NCBI GenBank assembly: GCA_035644495.1
Contig: DASQOM010000225.1
Span: 1-11,020 of the forward strand
Origin: JACQFK01 sp035644495
GTDB lineage: Bacteria; Planctomycetota; MHYJ01; JACPRB01
Length of the DNA stretch: 11,020 bases
Direction: 5' to 3'
Below the pieces are notes generated by a model. It was not told where the DNA came from, did not search any database, and saw only the letters and a list, made by a program, of their open reading frames with translations. The translations under genes and the position numbers were made by a program. Shown piece after piece: positions 1 to 5,922 of the stretch (its first letter is position 1; each line of letters opens with the position of its first letter).

Positions 1-1
1 G

Positions 2-283
2 GTGAAGCTGGGCGCGCCGGACTGGAGCGAGTCGTCGCACGCGCTGGCGTACACGGTGACCCTGCAGGGCGGCCGCGTCCGGATGCACGCGATGCTGAAC
101 GCGTACTGGGAGGCGCTGGACTTCGAGATGCCGCACGGCCGCTGGCGGGACTGGGTGAACACGGCGAAGCCGTCGCCGGACGACATCCTGGACTTCGCGG
201 CGGCGGTCGAGGTCGCGTCGAAGACCTACCGGGTGGAGCCGCGGTCGGTGGTCTTGTTGATTTCGCGGGTGGGCTCGGGCTGA
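2..283 (+). CDS. glgX: Glycogen debranching enzyme GlgX, C-terminal fragment
   Basis: The open frame enters from the left edge and ends at TGA 281-283, so only the last ~93 residues are visible. They match the C-terminal beta-sandwich of GlgX/isoamylase-type debranching enzymes: a GAPDWSESSHALAYT stretch, then MLNAYWEALDFEMP, then the terminal PRSVVLL strand that usually closes these proteins. The enzyme hydrolyses alpha-1,6 branches of glycogen in the cytoplasm, releasing maltodextrins after phosphorylase action. The catalytic GH13 barrel lies outside the window, so activity cannot be judged. The last 58 bp overlap the 3' end of the opposing response regulator gene, which is unusual for a conserved C-terminus. 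The family call rests on remembered motifs and is fairly secure; a TreX/isoamylase-type homologue is the alternative. Confidence 0.85.
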   Translation: MKLGAPDWSESSHALAYTVTLQGGRVRMHAMLNAYWEALDFEMPHGRWRDWVNTAKPSPDDILDFAAAVEVASKTYRVEPRSVVLLISRVGSG

Positions 284-669
284 GGGTCGAGGAGCCGCTC
301 GATGTGGTCGAGGAGTTCGACGGACTTGAAGGGCTTGGAGAGGAAGGCGTCGGCGCCGCAGAGGTCCTTCCAGTGGGCGTCGCTCTTGCCGGCGCCGTTG
401 GTGACGGAGGTCAGGATGATGACGGGGATGTCGCGCGTGTCGGGGTCGGCCTTGACGGCGCGGCAGACGTCGAAGCCGAGGCGGCCGGGCATCATGACGT
501 CGAGGATGGCGAGGTCGGGGTGGAAGAGGCGGATGCGTTCGAGGGCCTCGTTGCCGTCGCCGCATTCGAGGACTTCGAAGCCGCGGCCGCGGAGGAGGAA
601 GGAGAGGATCGAGCGGATGGCCGCCGAGTCCTCGGCGATGAGGATGCTGCGCATGTCCGGAAGAGCCAT
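226..669 (-). CDS. Single-domain response regulator (receiver domain only)
   Basis: A 147-residue CheY-type receiver protein. It has an acidic pair at E13-D14, the phospho-acceptor aspartate D57 in LAILDVMMPG, the switch threonine T87 (IILTS) and the conserved lysine K112 (SKPF). No output domain follows; the receiver ends near residue 128 and a ~20-residue tail is encoded antisense to the end of glgX. Such stand-alone receivers act as phosphorelay intermediates or bind targets by protein contact; the partner kinase is not in the window as an intact gene. The ATG at 669 was chosen because AGGAGG (676-681 on the complement) lies 6 nt upstream. An in-frame GTG at 687 lies upstream of that ribosome binding site, and an internal ATG occurs at 654. 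The gene appears to be transcribed alone, with a REP tandem 96 bp upstream. Confidence 0.9.
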   Translation of the reverse strand: MALPDMRSILIAEDSAAIRSILSFLLRGRGFEVLECGDGNEALERIRLFHPDLAILDVMMPGRLGFDVCRAVKADPDTRDIPVIILTSVTNGAGKSDAHWKDLCGADAFLSKPFKSVELLDHIERLLDPQPEPTREINKTTDRGSTR

Positions 670-675
670 GGGACG

Positions 676-681
676 CCTCCT
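676..681 (-). promoter_or_regulatory. Ribosome binding site of the response regulator
   Basis: The complement reads AGGAGG, 6 nt before the ATG at 669. This decides the start against the upstream in-frame GTG at 687. Confidence 0.75.
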
Positions 682-728
682 ACCCACCTGGCCCGGTCGC
701 TCTGCGCCCCACCCTCCGTCCGCCGTTA

Positions 729-734
729 GTTATA
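729..734 (-). promoter_or_regulatory. Possible -10 element for the response regulator
   Basis: The complement reads TATAAC, five of six bases of the sigma70 -10 consensus, inside a small AT-rich pocket (726-762) in otherwise GC-rich DNA. It is about 60 bp upstream of the response regulator start. No convincing -35 hexamer is at 16-18 bp; a TTGCAC is 20 bp away and falls at the edge of the REP tandem. Weak call. Confidence 0.25.
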
Positions 735-764
735 CACCATGGGTTGCGAAATGGGTGCAAATTC

Positions 765-834
765 GAACCACAATCAAGCCCGTCATGATTGAGGTGCACC
801 TTTGAACCACAAACAGGACCGTCATGTTTGGGGG
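765..834 (+). repeat. REP-like doublet 1 (tandem, direct orientation)
   Basis: Two copies of a ~30-bp imperfect palindrome in the same orientation: unit 1a at 765-794 and unit 1b at 804-834. Both begin GAACCACAA and contain CCGTCATG. The hexamer GGTGCA occurs upstream of each (754-759 and 793-798), so the tandem period is 39 bp. Unit 1a has outer arms CAATCA/TGATTG and unit 1b has CAAACA/TGTTTG, a paired substitution that preserves the stem. Unit 1b ends exactly where the transposase stop codon (complement of 835-837) begins. This is the only same-orientation pair of the four doublets. The adjacent RAYT gene makes these likely REP elements. Confidence 0.85.
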
Positions 835-1653
835 TCAGGGGACGGCGGCCAGGCGCGCCAGGGAGGGCTCCAGCGCCATCCGCGTCTTGAAGCGCCGGAG
901 CGCCTCCCGGACAGCCGCCCCGGGCAGCCCGAGCGCCCTCGCCATCGCCCGCGGGCTGATCCCGCACTGGCGCCCCCAGTAGATCGACACCGGCACCGGA
1001 TCCTCCCCCGACAGCAGCGCGACGCTCTTCCGCGCGTGATCCAGCAGCCATTCGAACTGCTCCTGATGGACCTCGACCATCGTCGGCCGGCCGAAGCTCG
1101 GCTTCGGCGGACGCTTCGCCTCCCGCCGGATCGCCTCGCGGAAGCGCTGCCAGGCGCGGCGGGGCTGGACCTCGGCCCGGGCGATCAGCCCCGTGGGATC
1201 GATCGCGAGCGGGCTCCCGGACTCCCCGATGAAGCTCCGGTAGCCGGACCAGGGGTAGTCCTCCGGCGCGGCGCACAGGCCCGCCTTGACGGGATTCATG
1301 AAGACGTAGGCGGCGGTCGCGAGGGAGAGCAGCGGGGTGCGCTGGCGATAGGACTGGTAGGGGCCGTCGAAGACGTGGCCGCCCAACGAGTATCGCTCGT
1401 TGTGCTGCCGCGAGTATTTCCCGTTCAGCGCGTGCATGCACTTCTCGAGGGCCTTCGAGCCGCCCTCCAGCAGCAGGTGGTAGTGGTTGGTCATCAGGGC
1501 GTACGCCCAGAGGACGCAGCCGGAGGACTTCAACGCTCGGTCCAGGAGATCCAGGAATTTCAGGAAGTCCTGGTCGTCCCGGAACAGTTCCAGCCGGCGG
1601 CAGCCGCGGGCGAAGACATGCCAGATGGCCGAGTCGCAGTGCAGGCGCTTCAT
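835..1653 (-). CDS. REP-associated Y1/HUH transposase (RAYT, IS200/IS605-like)
   Basis: A 272-residue member of the Y1 transposase superfamily, RAYT (TnpA-REP) branch. The start WHVFARGCRR matches the usual YHVxxRGNxR opening. The HUH motif is H57-Y58-H59 in MTNHYHLLLEG. A GHVFDGPYQSY block (92-102) is followed by AAYVFMNPVKAGL, where Y116 sits four residues before N120 and is the likely nucleophile, and then by EDYPWSGYRS. A ~120-residue C-terminal extension contains a helix-turn-helix-like stretch (ISPRAMARALGLPGAAVREALRR). RAYTs nick and join single-stranded REP hairpins and are usually single-copy, domesticated genes. ATG 1653 fits the family N-terminus but has no clear Shine-Dalgarno; ATG 1710 or TTG 1722 would add 19 or 23 residues without family similarity. 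The gene is bracketed by REP doublets on both sides and looks intact. Confidence 0.9.
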   Translation of the reverse strand: MKRLHCDSAIWHVFARGCRRLELFRDDQDFLKFLDLLDRALKSSGCVLWAYALMTNHYHLLLEGGSKALEKCMHALNGKYSRQHNERYSLGGHVFDGPYQSYRQRTPLLSLATAAYVFMNPVKAGLCAAPEDYPWSGYRSFIGESGSPLAIDPTGLIARAEVQPRRAWQRFREAIRREAKRPPKPSFGRPTMVEVHQEQFEWLLDHARKSVALLSGEDPVPVSIYWGRQCGISPRAMARALGLPGAAVREALRRFKTRMALEPSLARLAAVP

Positions 1654-1743
1654 CGTCGACGCCGCCGGCTCCGGCGGCCCTCCGCCCGTGTAGTGGGGCG
1701 AAGCCCGCATTAGTCGGCACAAAAAATGCAGCGCCCACGGATT

Positions 1744-1809
1744 CCCAAACAGGACCGTCCTGTTTGTGGTTCACATGAGAACCATGAACAAGACGGGCTT
1801 GTTTGTGGG
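1744..1809. repeat. REP-like doublet 2 (inverted pair)
   Basis: The left unit (1744-1772) is in complement orientation and the right unit (1779-1809) in plus orientation, separated by a 6-nt spacer (ACATGA). The left unit contains a perfect 10-bp palindrome around C1756 (1746-1766, CAAACAGGAC / GTCCTGTTTG). The right unit forms an 11-bp stem, CCATGAACAAG (1782-1792) with CTTGTTTGTGG (1798-1808), including two G-T wobbles and a 5-nt loop. This is the most diverged doublet. It lies between the transposase start region and the stop codon (1811-1813) of the heme lipoprotein gene, one base from that stop. Confidence 0.85.
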
Positions 1810-1810
1810 C

Positions 1811-2248
1811 TCAGGGGAGCCTGGTCTTGCCCAGGGGGTGGCAGCGGAAGCAGCTGAAGCCTTCGCGGGTCACCGGATTGTAGGGCTGCTCGCCGACCAA
1901 GGACGCCATGCCCGGCGCGACCTTCTCCCTCATGAAGGCGGTCACCTCGGGGTGCTTCTCCTGGAGCTTCTTGAATTCCGTCTCGTCGGCCGGCAGCGGC
2001 GGCAGCTTCGGGTTCGGCATCTTGAACGTGTGGTCCCTGGCCCCGTCGCCGTGACAGGTGACGCACTTCATGTCCCCGAAAGCCTTCGCATCGAAGGCGA
2101 CGAATTCCGCCCTCATCTTCGGGAACACCACCTTCTCCATGTACTCATGGCGCTGCTCGTGGTTCATGTCCTTCCACGACCCGGCCCCGGGCGGCGAATG
2201 GCTGCAGGACGCCAGCAGGATCGCGGTGAGCATCGTCACGCGGTTCAT
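1811..2248 (-). CDS. Lipoprotein with two c-type heme-binding motifs
   Basis: A 145-residue protein with a short lipoprotein signal (MNRVTMLTAILLASC; lipobox LASC, lipidated Cys15) and two CXXCH motifs, CVTCH at 62-66 and CFRCH at 133-137. It should be a small membrane-anchored diheme c-type cytochrome facing the periplasm and probably acting in electron transfer. The middle (residues 25-60) is rich in charged and aromatic residues (MNHEQRHEYMEKVVFPKMRAEF). No further catalytic domain is visible. Start ATG 2248 has GGAG (complement of 2257-2260) 8 nt upstream. It is divergent from the DksA-like gene, sharing a 126-bp intergenic region, and it ends one base from a REP unit. The heme and lipoprotein features are read directly from the sequence; the redox partner is unknown. 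Confidence 0.85.
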   Translation of the reverse strand: MNRVTMLTAILLASCSHSPPGAGSWKDMNHEQRHEYMEKVVFPKMRAEFVAFDAKAFGDMKCVTCHGDGARDHTFKMPNPKLPPLPADETEFKKLQEKHPEVTAFMREKVAPGMASLVGEQPYNPVTREGFSCFRCHPLGKTRLP

Positions 2249-2374
2249 ATCGGCTACTCCGACGCCGCTCTACGTACGACATCTCCGCCCCGCGCGTTAC
2301 GTCTGCGACCGACGCGCCCCGGGGTCGTAGATAGCCCCATGAACCGACCCCAAACCCCCAGCAGGAACCCTGAT

Positions 2375-2764
2375 ATGGAATCCCTCCCCGAATCCCCCCT
2401 GTCCGACGCCGAGCTCGACCATTTCCGCGCCTTGCTGGCCGCCCAGCGCTCGGCCATCCTGAACTGCTGTCGTCATCTGTCCGAGACGGTGCTGGAGTCG
2501 CCCGAGAAGTCCGACGGCGACGAGGCCTCGTCGGAGGATCCGGCCGACCGCGCCGCGGAGTTGCGCGAGCAGGACCTGTTCGTGAACATGCTGGACCGGG
2601 CCGACACGGACCTGCGCGAGGTCGCGCGGGCGCTGGACCGCATCGAGCAGCGGACCTACGGGATCTGCGAGGACTGCGAGCGTCCGATCCCCGTCGCGCG
2701 CCTCGAGGCGATCCCGACCGCCTCGCTCTGCCTCTCCTGCAAGGCCCGCCTCGAAGCCGCCTGA
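2375..2764 (+). CDS. DksA/TraR-family zinc-finger transcription factor
   Basis: A 129-residue protein with the DksA architecture: an N-terminal helical part, a coiled-coil tip motif DPADRAAE (D55 and D58, the DxxDxA tip of true DksA proteins), a second helix, and a C4 zinc finger made of C98-x2-C101 (GICEDCERPIP) and C119-x2-C122 (LCLSCK). The linker ARLEAIPTASLC is almost the textbook DksA sequence. Family members bind the secondary channel of RNA polymerase and modulate initiation, often with ppGpp. Keeping both tip aspartates argues for a DksA-like activity rather than a minimal TraR-like role. ATG 2375 was chosen because AGGA (2363-2366) lies 8 nt upstream; an in-frame ATG at 2339 would add 12 residues. 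The stop codon is 4 nt from REP doublet 3. Confidence 0.88.
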   Translation: MESLPESPLSDAELDHFRALLAAQRSAILNCCRHLSETVLESPEKSDGDEASSEDPADRAAELREQDLFVNMLDRADTDLREVARALDRIEQRTYGICEDCERPIPVARLEAIPTASLCLSCKARLEAA

Positions 2765-2768
2765 ACCT

Positions 2769-2834
2769 CCCCAAACATGACGGTCTTGTTGATGGTTCTC
2801 TTGTGAACCACAAACAAGACCGTCATGTTTGGGG
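2769..2834. repeat. REP-like doublet 3 (inverted pair between convergent genes)
   Basis: The left unit (2769-2798) and right unit (2805-2834) are 30-bp arms identical as inverted repeats at 28 of 30 positions, with a 6-nt spacer TCTTGT. The right unit runs from GAACCACAAACAAG to GTCATGTTTGGGG. The doublet fills the gap between two convergent genes: 4 nt after the stop of the DksA-like gene and directly abutting the stop (complement of 2835-2837) of the ligase gene. A long cruciform or RNA hairpin here could act as a bidirectional 3'-end or terminator-like element. There is no T-tract, so classical intrinsic termination is not supported. Confidence 0.9.
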
Positions 2835-5102
2835 TCAGCGGGGGAGGGCGGAGCGGAGGTCGCGGGCTTCGGCGTCGTCGGGGTGCCGGCGGAGCCAGTC
2901 GTCGAGGAGGACCCCCGCGCTCGGGGCCAGGCCCTGGCCGGCCAGCGCCCGCGCCAGCCCCATCGCGAGGCGCCGGTCGCCCGGCCGCGATTTCAGCGCC
3001 GCCTCGAAGTCGTCCGCCGCCGAGGCGTACGTCCGGTCCGCCAGCTCCACCTCCGCCCGCCGCACGCGCCACTCCAGCTCCGCCGGCGCCAGCCCCAGCG
3101 CCTGCGTGTAGGCCTCCACCGCCGCCCGCCGGTCCCCCTTCGCCGCCAGGATCTCCGCCCGCAGCCCCGCCCATCCCGCGTTGACCGGGTCGATCCGCGA
3201 CGCCGTCACCGCCCGTTCCAGCGCCCGCTCGTGCCAGCCGAGGTTCAGCCAGGCCCGCGACGCCGCCGCGTGCGCCCACGCGTCCGACCGCAGCGACAGC
3301 CGCTTCTCGCGGACCGACGCCTCCAGCCCCCACTGGCCCGCCGACTGCAGCCGCGACGCGAAGTAGTCGCAGCCGGCCGCGTCGACCGGACCGCGCTCGA
3401 ACGCCAGACCCGCCTCCTTCCACAGCCCGCGGTCCGCCAGGGCCGACGCATACATGGCCCGCGCCGCCGGCACCGGCGGCAGCATCGCCTCGAACCCCTC
3501 GAGCCCCGTCTCCGCCATCACGCCGTCGACGGCCGAGGGCACCGTTTCAAACAGCCGTTTGAAACAGACGGCCGCCCGCGCGCGGTCGTCCATCTCCCAG
3601 GCGAGCAGCCCCGCCTCGCGCTGCACGTTCGGGTCGGCCGGCCAGAGGTCCGCCGCGACCGACACCTCGCCCGCCTCCCAGGCCGCCTCGTGATCGTAGG
3701 GCGAAAAGCCCAGCGAGCCGCCCGGCGGCACCCCCCACGCGCCCGCCGCCGCGACCAGCGCGATCAGCGCCACGGGCCACGTCGGCCGCGCATCCCCGTC
3801 GCGCACGGCCGCGCCCCCCAGCCCCAGCAGCGCGCCCCAGATCATGCCGATCGCCGGGATGCGCAGGTCGAAATCGACGAACGAGTGCAGCAGGACGACC
3901 GCCGCGGCCGCGAGCGTCGCCGTCACCGGCAGCCGGTCGGGCCCCGGCAGCGGCCGCTGCGCGCGCCAGACGCGGACGAACCAGAAGCCCATCGCGGCCA
4001 GGCAGACGGCGAGCCCGACGACGCCGGCCTCGAACAGGATGTTCACGTATTCGCTGTGCGCGTGGTGGATCTGGCCGAAGAGCCCCGGCGGCTGGAACGG
4101 GTGATACGCGCGCGGATGCGTCCCCCACCCGAACCCGAGCAGCGGCTGCTCCATCGCCGCGCGCGCCGTGGTCGTCGAAATCGTCCAGCGCAGGTCGGCG
4201 CCGAGGTCGAAGGGGTCGAGCTGGCCGAAGCGCTCGAGGAGGCCGGCGGGGTTGGAGGAGACGATGGCGACCGCGGCGACCGCGCCGAGCGCGGCGAGGC
4301 CGGCGACGGCGGCGCGGCCGCGGTGGAGCAGGGGGAGCAGCGCGACGCCGCCGAGCGCGGCGAGGGCGCCCCCGCGGGACTTCGAGGCGACGAGGGCGAC
4401 GGCGAAAAGAAACGCCGCGAGCGCCCAGATCCAGCAGCCCTCGACGCGGCGGATCCAGCGCGGCTGGTCGCCGCCGCGCGGCGGCCACGCGAGGCGCCCC
4501 CACGCGCGCGCGACGGCGAGGACGAACGCGACCGCCATCAACCCCGCGAAGTTGTTGCGGCTGACGAGCGTGCCGCTGGCCGAGTCGGGCGACGGCCGGG
4601 GTCCGTAGAACGGGATCTCCTTCGCGCCGGCGAACTGCTGGACGAGCCCGGCGAGCGCTTCGACGGACGCCACGGCGACCAGGCCGCTGAGAAGGGTCGA
4701 CGTCGACAGTCCCGCCTGGCGCAGCCGCATCACGAGGAGTCCGGAAAGGACATACGTCGCGGCCTGGGCAAGGACGCGGGCGGTGTAGTACGTGTCGGCG
4801 GACGCGGGCCACCAGGGGCCGAGTCCATGCTGCGCGCGGAGGGCGGCGGTCACGGGGAACAGGAAGGGGGGGCCGGGGAGGAGGTGGACGAGGAACGTGA
4901 CGCCGACGGCGGCGAGACAGAGGAGGGCGCCGCGCGAGAGGCAGGCGGGCTCCTTCAGCGCCAGGAGGGAGACGAGATAGAGGGCGGCGACGGCGACGGC
5001 GACGGCGGGGGTGCCGTGGTGGCTGACGCCGCCGATCCAGGCCAGCGACGCGGCCCAGATCGCGAGAAACGCGGACCAGAGGACGAGCGGCGCATTGGCC
5101 AT
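2835..5102 (-). CDS. O-antigen ligase/polymerase-like membrane protein with TPR tail
   Basis: A 755-residue protein. Residues 1-460 hold about 12 hydrophobic segments and the signature of the O-antigen ligase/Wzy_C family: TLVSRNNFAG (179-187), SKSRGG (240-245), R305-W306, LLGFGWGTHP (321-330), a periplasmic HHAHSEY (346-352) and HSFVDFDLRIP (406-416). These inner-membrane enzymes transfer or polymerise undecaprenyl-linked glycans. Residues ~475-755 are alpha-helical TPR-like repeats (for example GDRRAAVEAYTQALGLAP), a common C-terminal addition probably used for protein contacts. Start ATG 5102 is the first one giving a sensible membrane N-terminus; no clear Shine-Dalgarno is present, and a TTG at 5123 would add only seven residues. 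A glycosyltransferase-like gene and an export lipoprotein lie nearby, supporting a polysaccharide role. Ligase, polymerase and protein glycosyltransferase cannot be told apart from sequence. Confidence 0.85.
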   Translation of the reverse strand: MANAPLVLWSAFLAIWAASLAWIGGVSHHGTPAVAVAVAALYLVSLLALKEPACLSRGALLCLAAVGVTFLVHLLPGPPFLFPVTAALRAQHGLGPWWPASADTYYTARVLAQAATYVLSGLLVMRLRQAGLSTSTLLSGLVAVASVEALAGLVQQFAGAKEIPFYGPRPSPDSASGTLVSRNNFAGLMAVAFVLAVARAWGRLAWPPRGGDQPRWIRRVEGCWIWALAAFLFAVALVASKSRGGALAALGGVALLPLLHRGRAAVAGLAALGAVAAVAIVSSNPAGLLERFGQLDPFDLGADLRWTISTTTARAAMEQPLLGFGWGTHPRAYHPFQPPGLFGQIHHAHSEYVNILFEAGVVGLAVCLAAMGFWFVRVWRAQRPLPGPDRLPVTATLAAAAVVLLHSFVDFDLRIPAIGMIWGALLGLGGAAVRDGDARPTWPVALIALVAAAGAWGVPPGGSLGFSPYDHEAAWEAGEVSVAADLWPADPNVQREAGLLAWEMDDRARAAVCFKRLFETVPSAVDGVMAETGLEGFEAMLPPVPAARAMYASALADRGLWKEAGLAFERGPVDAAGCDYFASRLQSAGQWGLEASVREKRLSLRSDAWAHAAASRAWLNLGWHERALERAVTASRIDPVNAGWAGLRAEILAAKGDRRAAVEAYTQALGLAPAELEWRVRRAEVELADRTYASAADDFEAALKSRPGDRRLAMGLARALAGQGLAPSAGVLLDDWLRRHPDDAEARDLRSALPR
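3544..3565. repeat. Perfect 9-bp inverted repeat inside the ligase gene
   Basis: GTTTCAAAC (3544-3552) and GTTTGAAAC (3557-3565) are separated by AGCC. The site is notably AT-rich within a GC-rich gene and codes for the FKRLFE region of the TPR part (around residues 514-519). It could form a stable hairpin in the mRNA. Its role is unknown; it may simply be a codon coincidence. Confidence 0.6.
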
Positions 5103-5158
5103 CAGGCAACCAGCATTCAACAAAGCGCCCCCCCCGCCAGGCCAGTCCTTTTTGCGGA

Positions 5159-5224
5159 CCCCAAACATGACGGTCTTGTTTGTGGTTCCTTTGTGAACCA
5201 TGAACAAGACCGTCATGTTTGGGG
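5159..5224. repeat. REP-like doublet 4 (inverted pair)
   Basis: The left unit (5159-5188) and right unit (5195-5224) are 30-bp inverted arms with two mismatches and a 6-nt spacer CTTTGT. The layout and spacer length match doublet 3. The two mismatches fall where the unit family splits into CCACAAACAAG and CCATGAACAAG variants, so each inverted pair joins two different variants. The doublet lies in the divergent intergenic region between the ligase start (5102) and the glycosyltransferase-like start (5315), 57 bp and 91 bp from them. Unlike the others, it is not at a stop codon. Confidence 0.9.
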
Positions 5225-5269
5225 GTGTTAGGAATTCGCGAAGGGGGGCACGATTCGTCAAACTCGCGC

Positions 5270-5298
5270 TTGAGGCGCGCCGTCCAATCCTCTAGAAT
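5270..5298 (+). promoter_or_regulatory. Sigma70-type promoter of the glycosyltransferase-like gene
   Basis: TTGAGG (5270-5275), a 17-bp spacer, then TAGAAT (5293-5298): four of six and five of six matches to the -35 and -10 consensus at ideal spacing. The predicted start near 5305 leaves only about 10 nt before the ATG at 5315, so the mRNA would be nearly leaderless, in keeping with the weak ribosome binding site. The site lies 45 bp right of REP doublet 4. Confidence 0.5.
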
Positions 5299-5314
5299 CC
5301 GCGCAACGGGACCT

Positions 5315-5887
5315 ATGAGAATCACGACGTTCACCGCCGACGCCTTCGAGGGGCAGTTCGCCCTCCGGCTCCTCGACTCCTGCCGCGCCTTCGGCATCGA
5401 GGTCGACCACTTCGGCGTCTCCGGCGACGAGGGCCCGCGCCACTCCGTCCGCCTCCGCTGCCTCCTCCGCAGCCTCCGCGCCGGCAAGGCCGACGCCCTC
5501 TACGTCGACCCCGACGCGCAGCTCCTCCGCCGCCCCGAAATCGCGCTCGAGGAGAAGGACTTCGACGTCGGCGTCTACTACGACTCCAAGACCCTCGAGC
5601 TGAGCGGCCCGCTCTTCCTCCGCAACACCCCGCGGATCGCGCCGCTGCTCCGCGAATGGGGCGCCGTCAACAAGGCTTATCCCGACAACTCCGAGATGGC
5701 CAACCTCTCGCGCGCCCTCGCGGAGCCCGGCCACTCGCTGACCGTCCGCCGCCTCCCCGTCACCTACGCCTGGGTCGAGCGCCTGCACCGCACGACGTAT
5801 CCCCAGGCGCAGCCGGTGATCGTGCACTTCAAGGGCGACGGGCTCGAAACCCTGCCCTTCCAGCGCCCGAAGACCGGCCGATTCTAG
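5315..5887 (+). CDS. Glycosyltransferase-like protein (GT-A nucleotide-sugar transferase type)
   Basis: A 190-residue soluble protein. ADALYVDPDAQLL (59-71) resembles the DxD metal/nucleotide-sugar site of GT-A transferases (D65 and D67), preceded by a strand-helix pattern typical of small GT-A proteins. GPLFLRNTP (99-106) and a late VIVHFKGDG (168-176) resemble the acceptor-side and metal-coordinating histidine motif of GT8/GT77-like proteins. It would transfer a sugar to a cytoplasmic acceptor such as a lipid-linked glycan intermediate. At 190 residues it is shorter than most GT-A enzymes (about 250-300), so it is either a minimal form or a relative of a DUF-type nucleotide-diphospho-sugar transferase. 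No signal peptide or membrane segment is visible. Start ATG 5315 directly follows a good promoter, with only a weak GGGA upstream. The ligase and export genes around it support a polysaccharide role. Confidence 0.6.
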   Translation: MRITTFTADAFEGQFALRLLDSCRAFGIEVDHFGVSGDEGPRHSVRLRCLLRSLRAGKADALYVDPDAQLLRRPEIALEEKDFDVGVYYDSKTLELSGPLFLRNTPRIAPLLREWGAVNKAYPDNSEMANLSRALAEPGHSLTVRRLPVTYAWVERLHRTTYPQAQPVIVHFKGDGLETLPFQRPKTGRF

Positions 5888-5922
5888 GCCTCCACCGCCG
5901 CCCTCCCGGCATCGTCCATGGA

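Noticed and set aside
1654..1722. Extended start (TTG 1722 or ATG 1710) of the transposase.
   Set aside because: The added residues show no similarity to RAYT N-termini, which begin just before the WHVxxRG motif.
2339..2374. Upstream ATG at 2339 as start of the DksA-like gene.
   Set aside because: The upstream context (GTAGATAGCCCC) has no Shine-Dalgarno, while ATG 2375 has AGGA 8 nt before it. The extra 12 residues are Pro/Asn/Arg-rich and unlike the family.
765..5224. The repeats as a CRISPR array.
   Set aside because: Units are not regularly spaced with unique ~30-bp spacers. They occur as doublets in separate intergenic gaps with genes between them.
765..5224. Recurrent peptides such as MNHKQDRHVWG at the starts of several frames, as possible conserved leader peptides.
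   Set aside because: They are simply translations of the REP-like unit in different frames and have no ribosome binding site.
2829..5231. An 800-codon plus-strand frame antisense to the ligase gene.
   Set aside because: It is an Arg/Pro/Gly/Ala-rich shadow. The minus strand holds clear Wzy_C motifs and TPR repeats.
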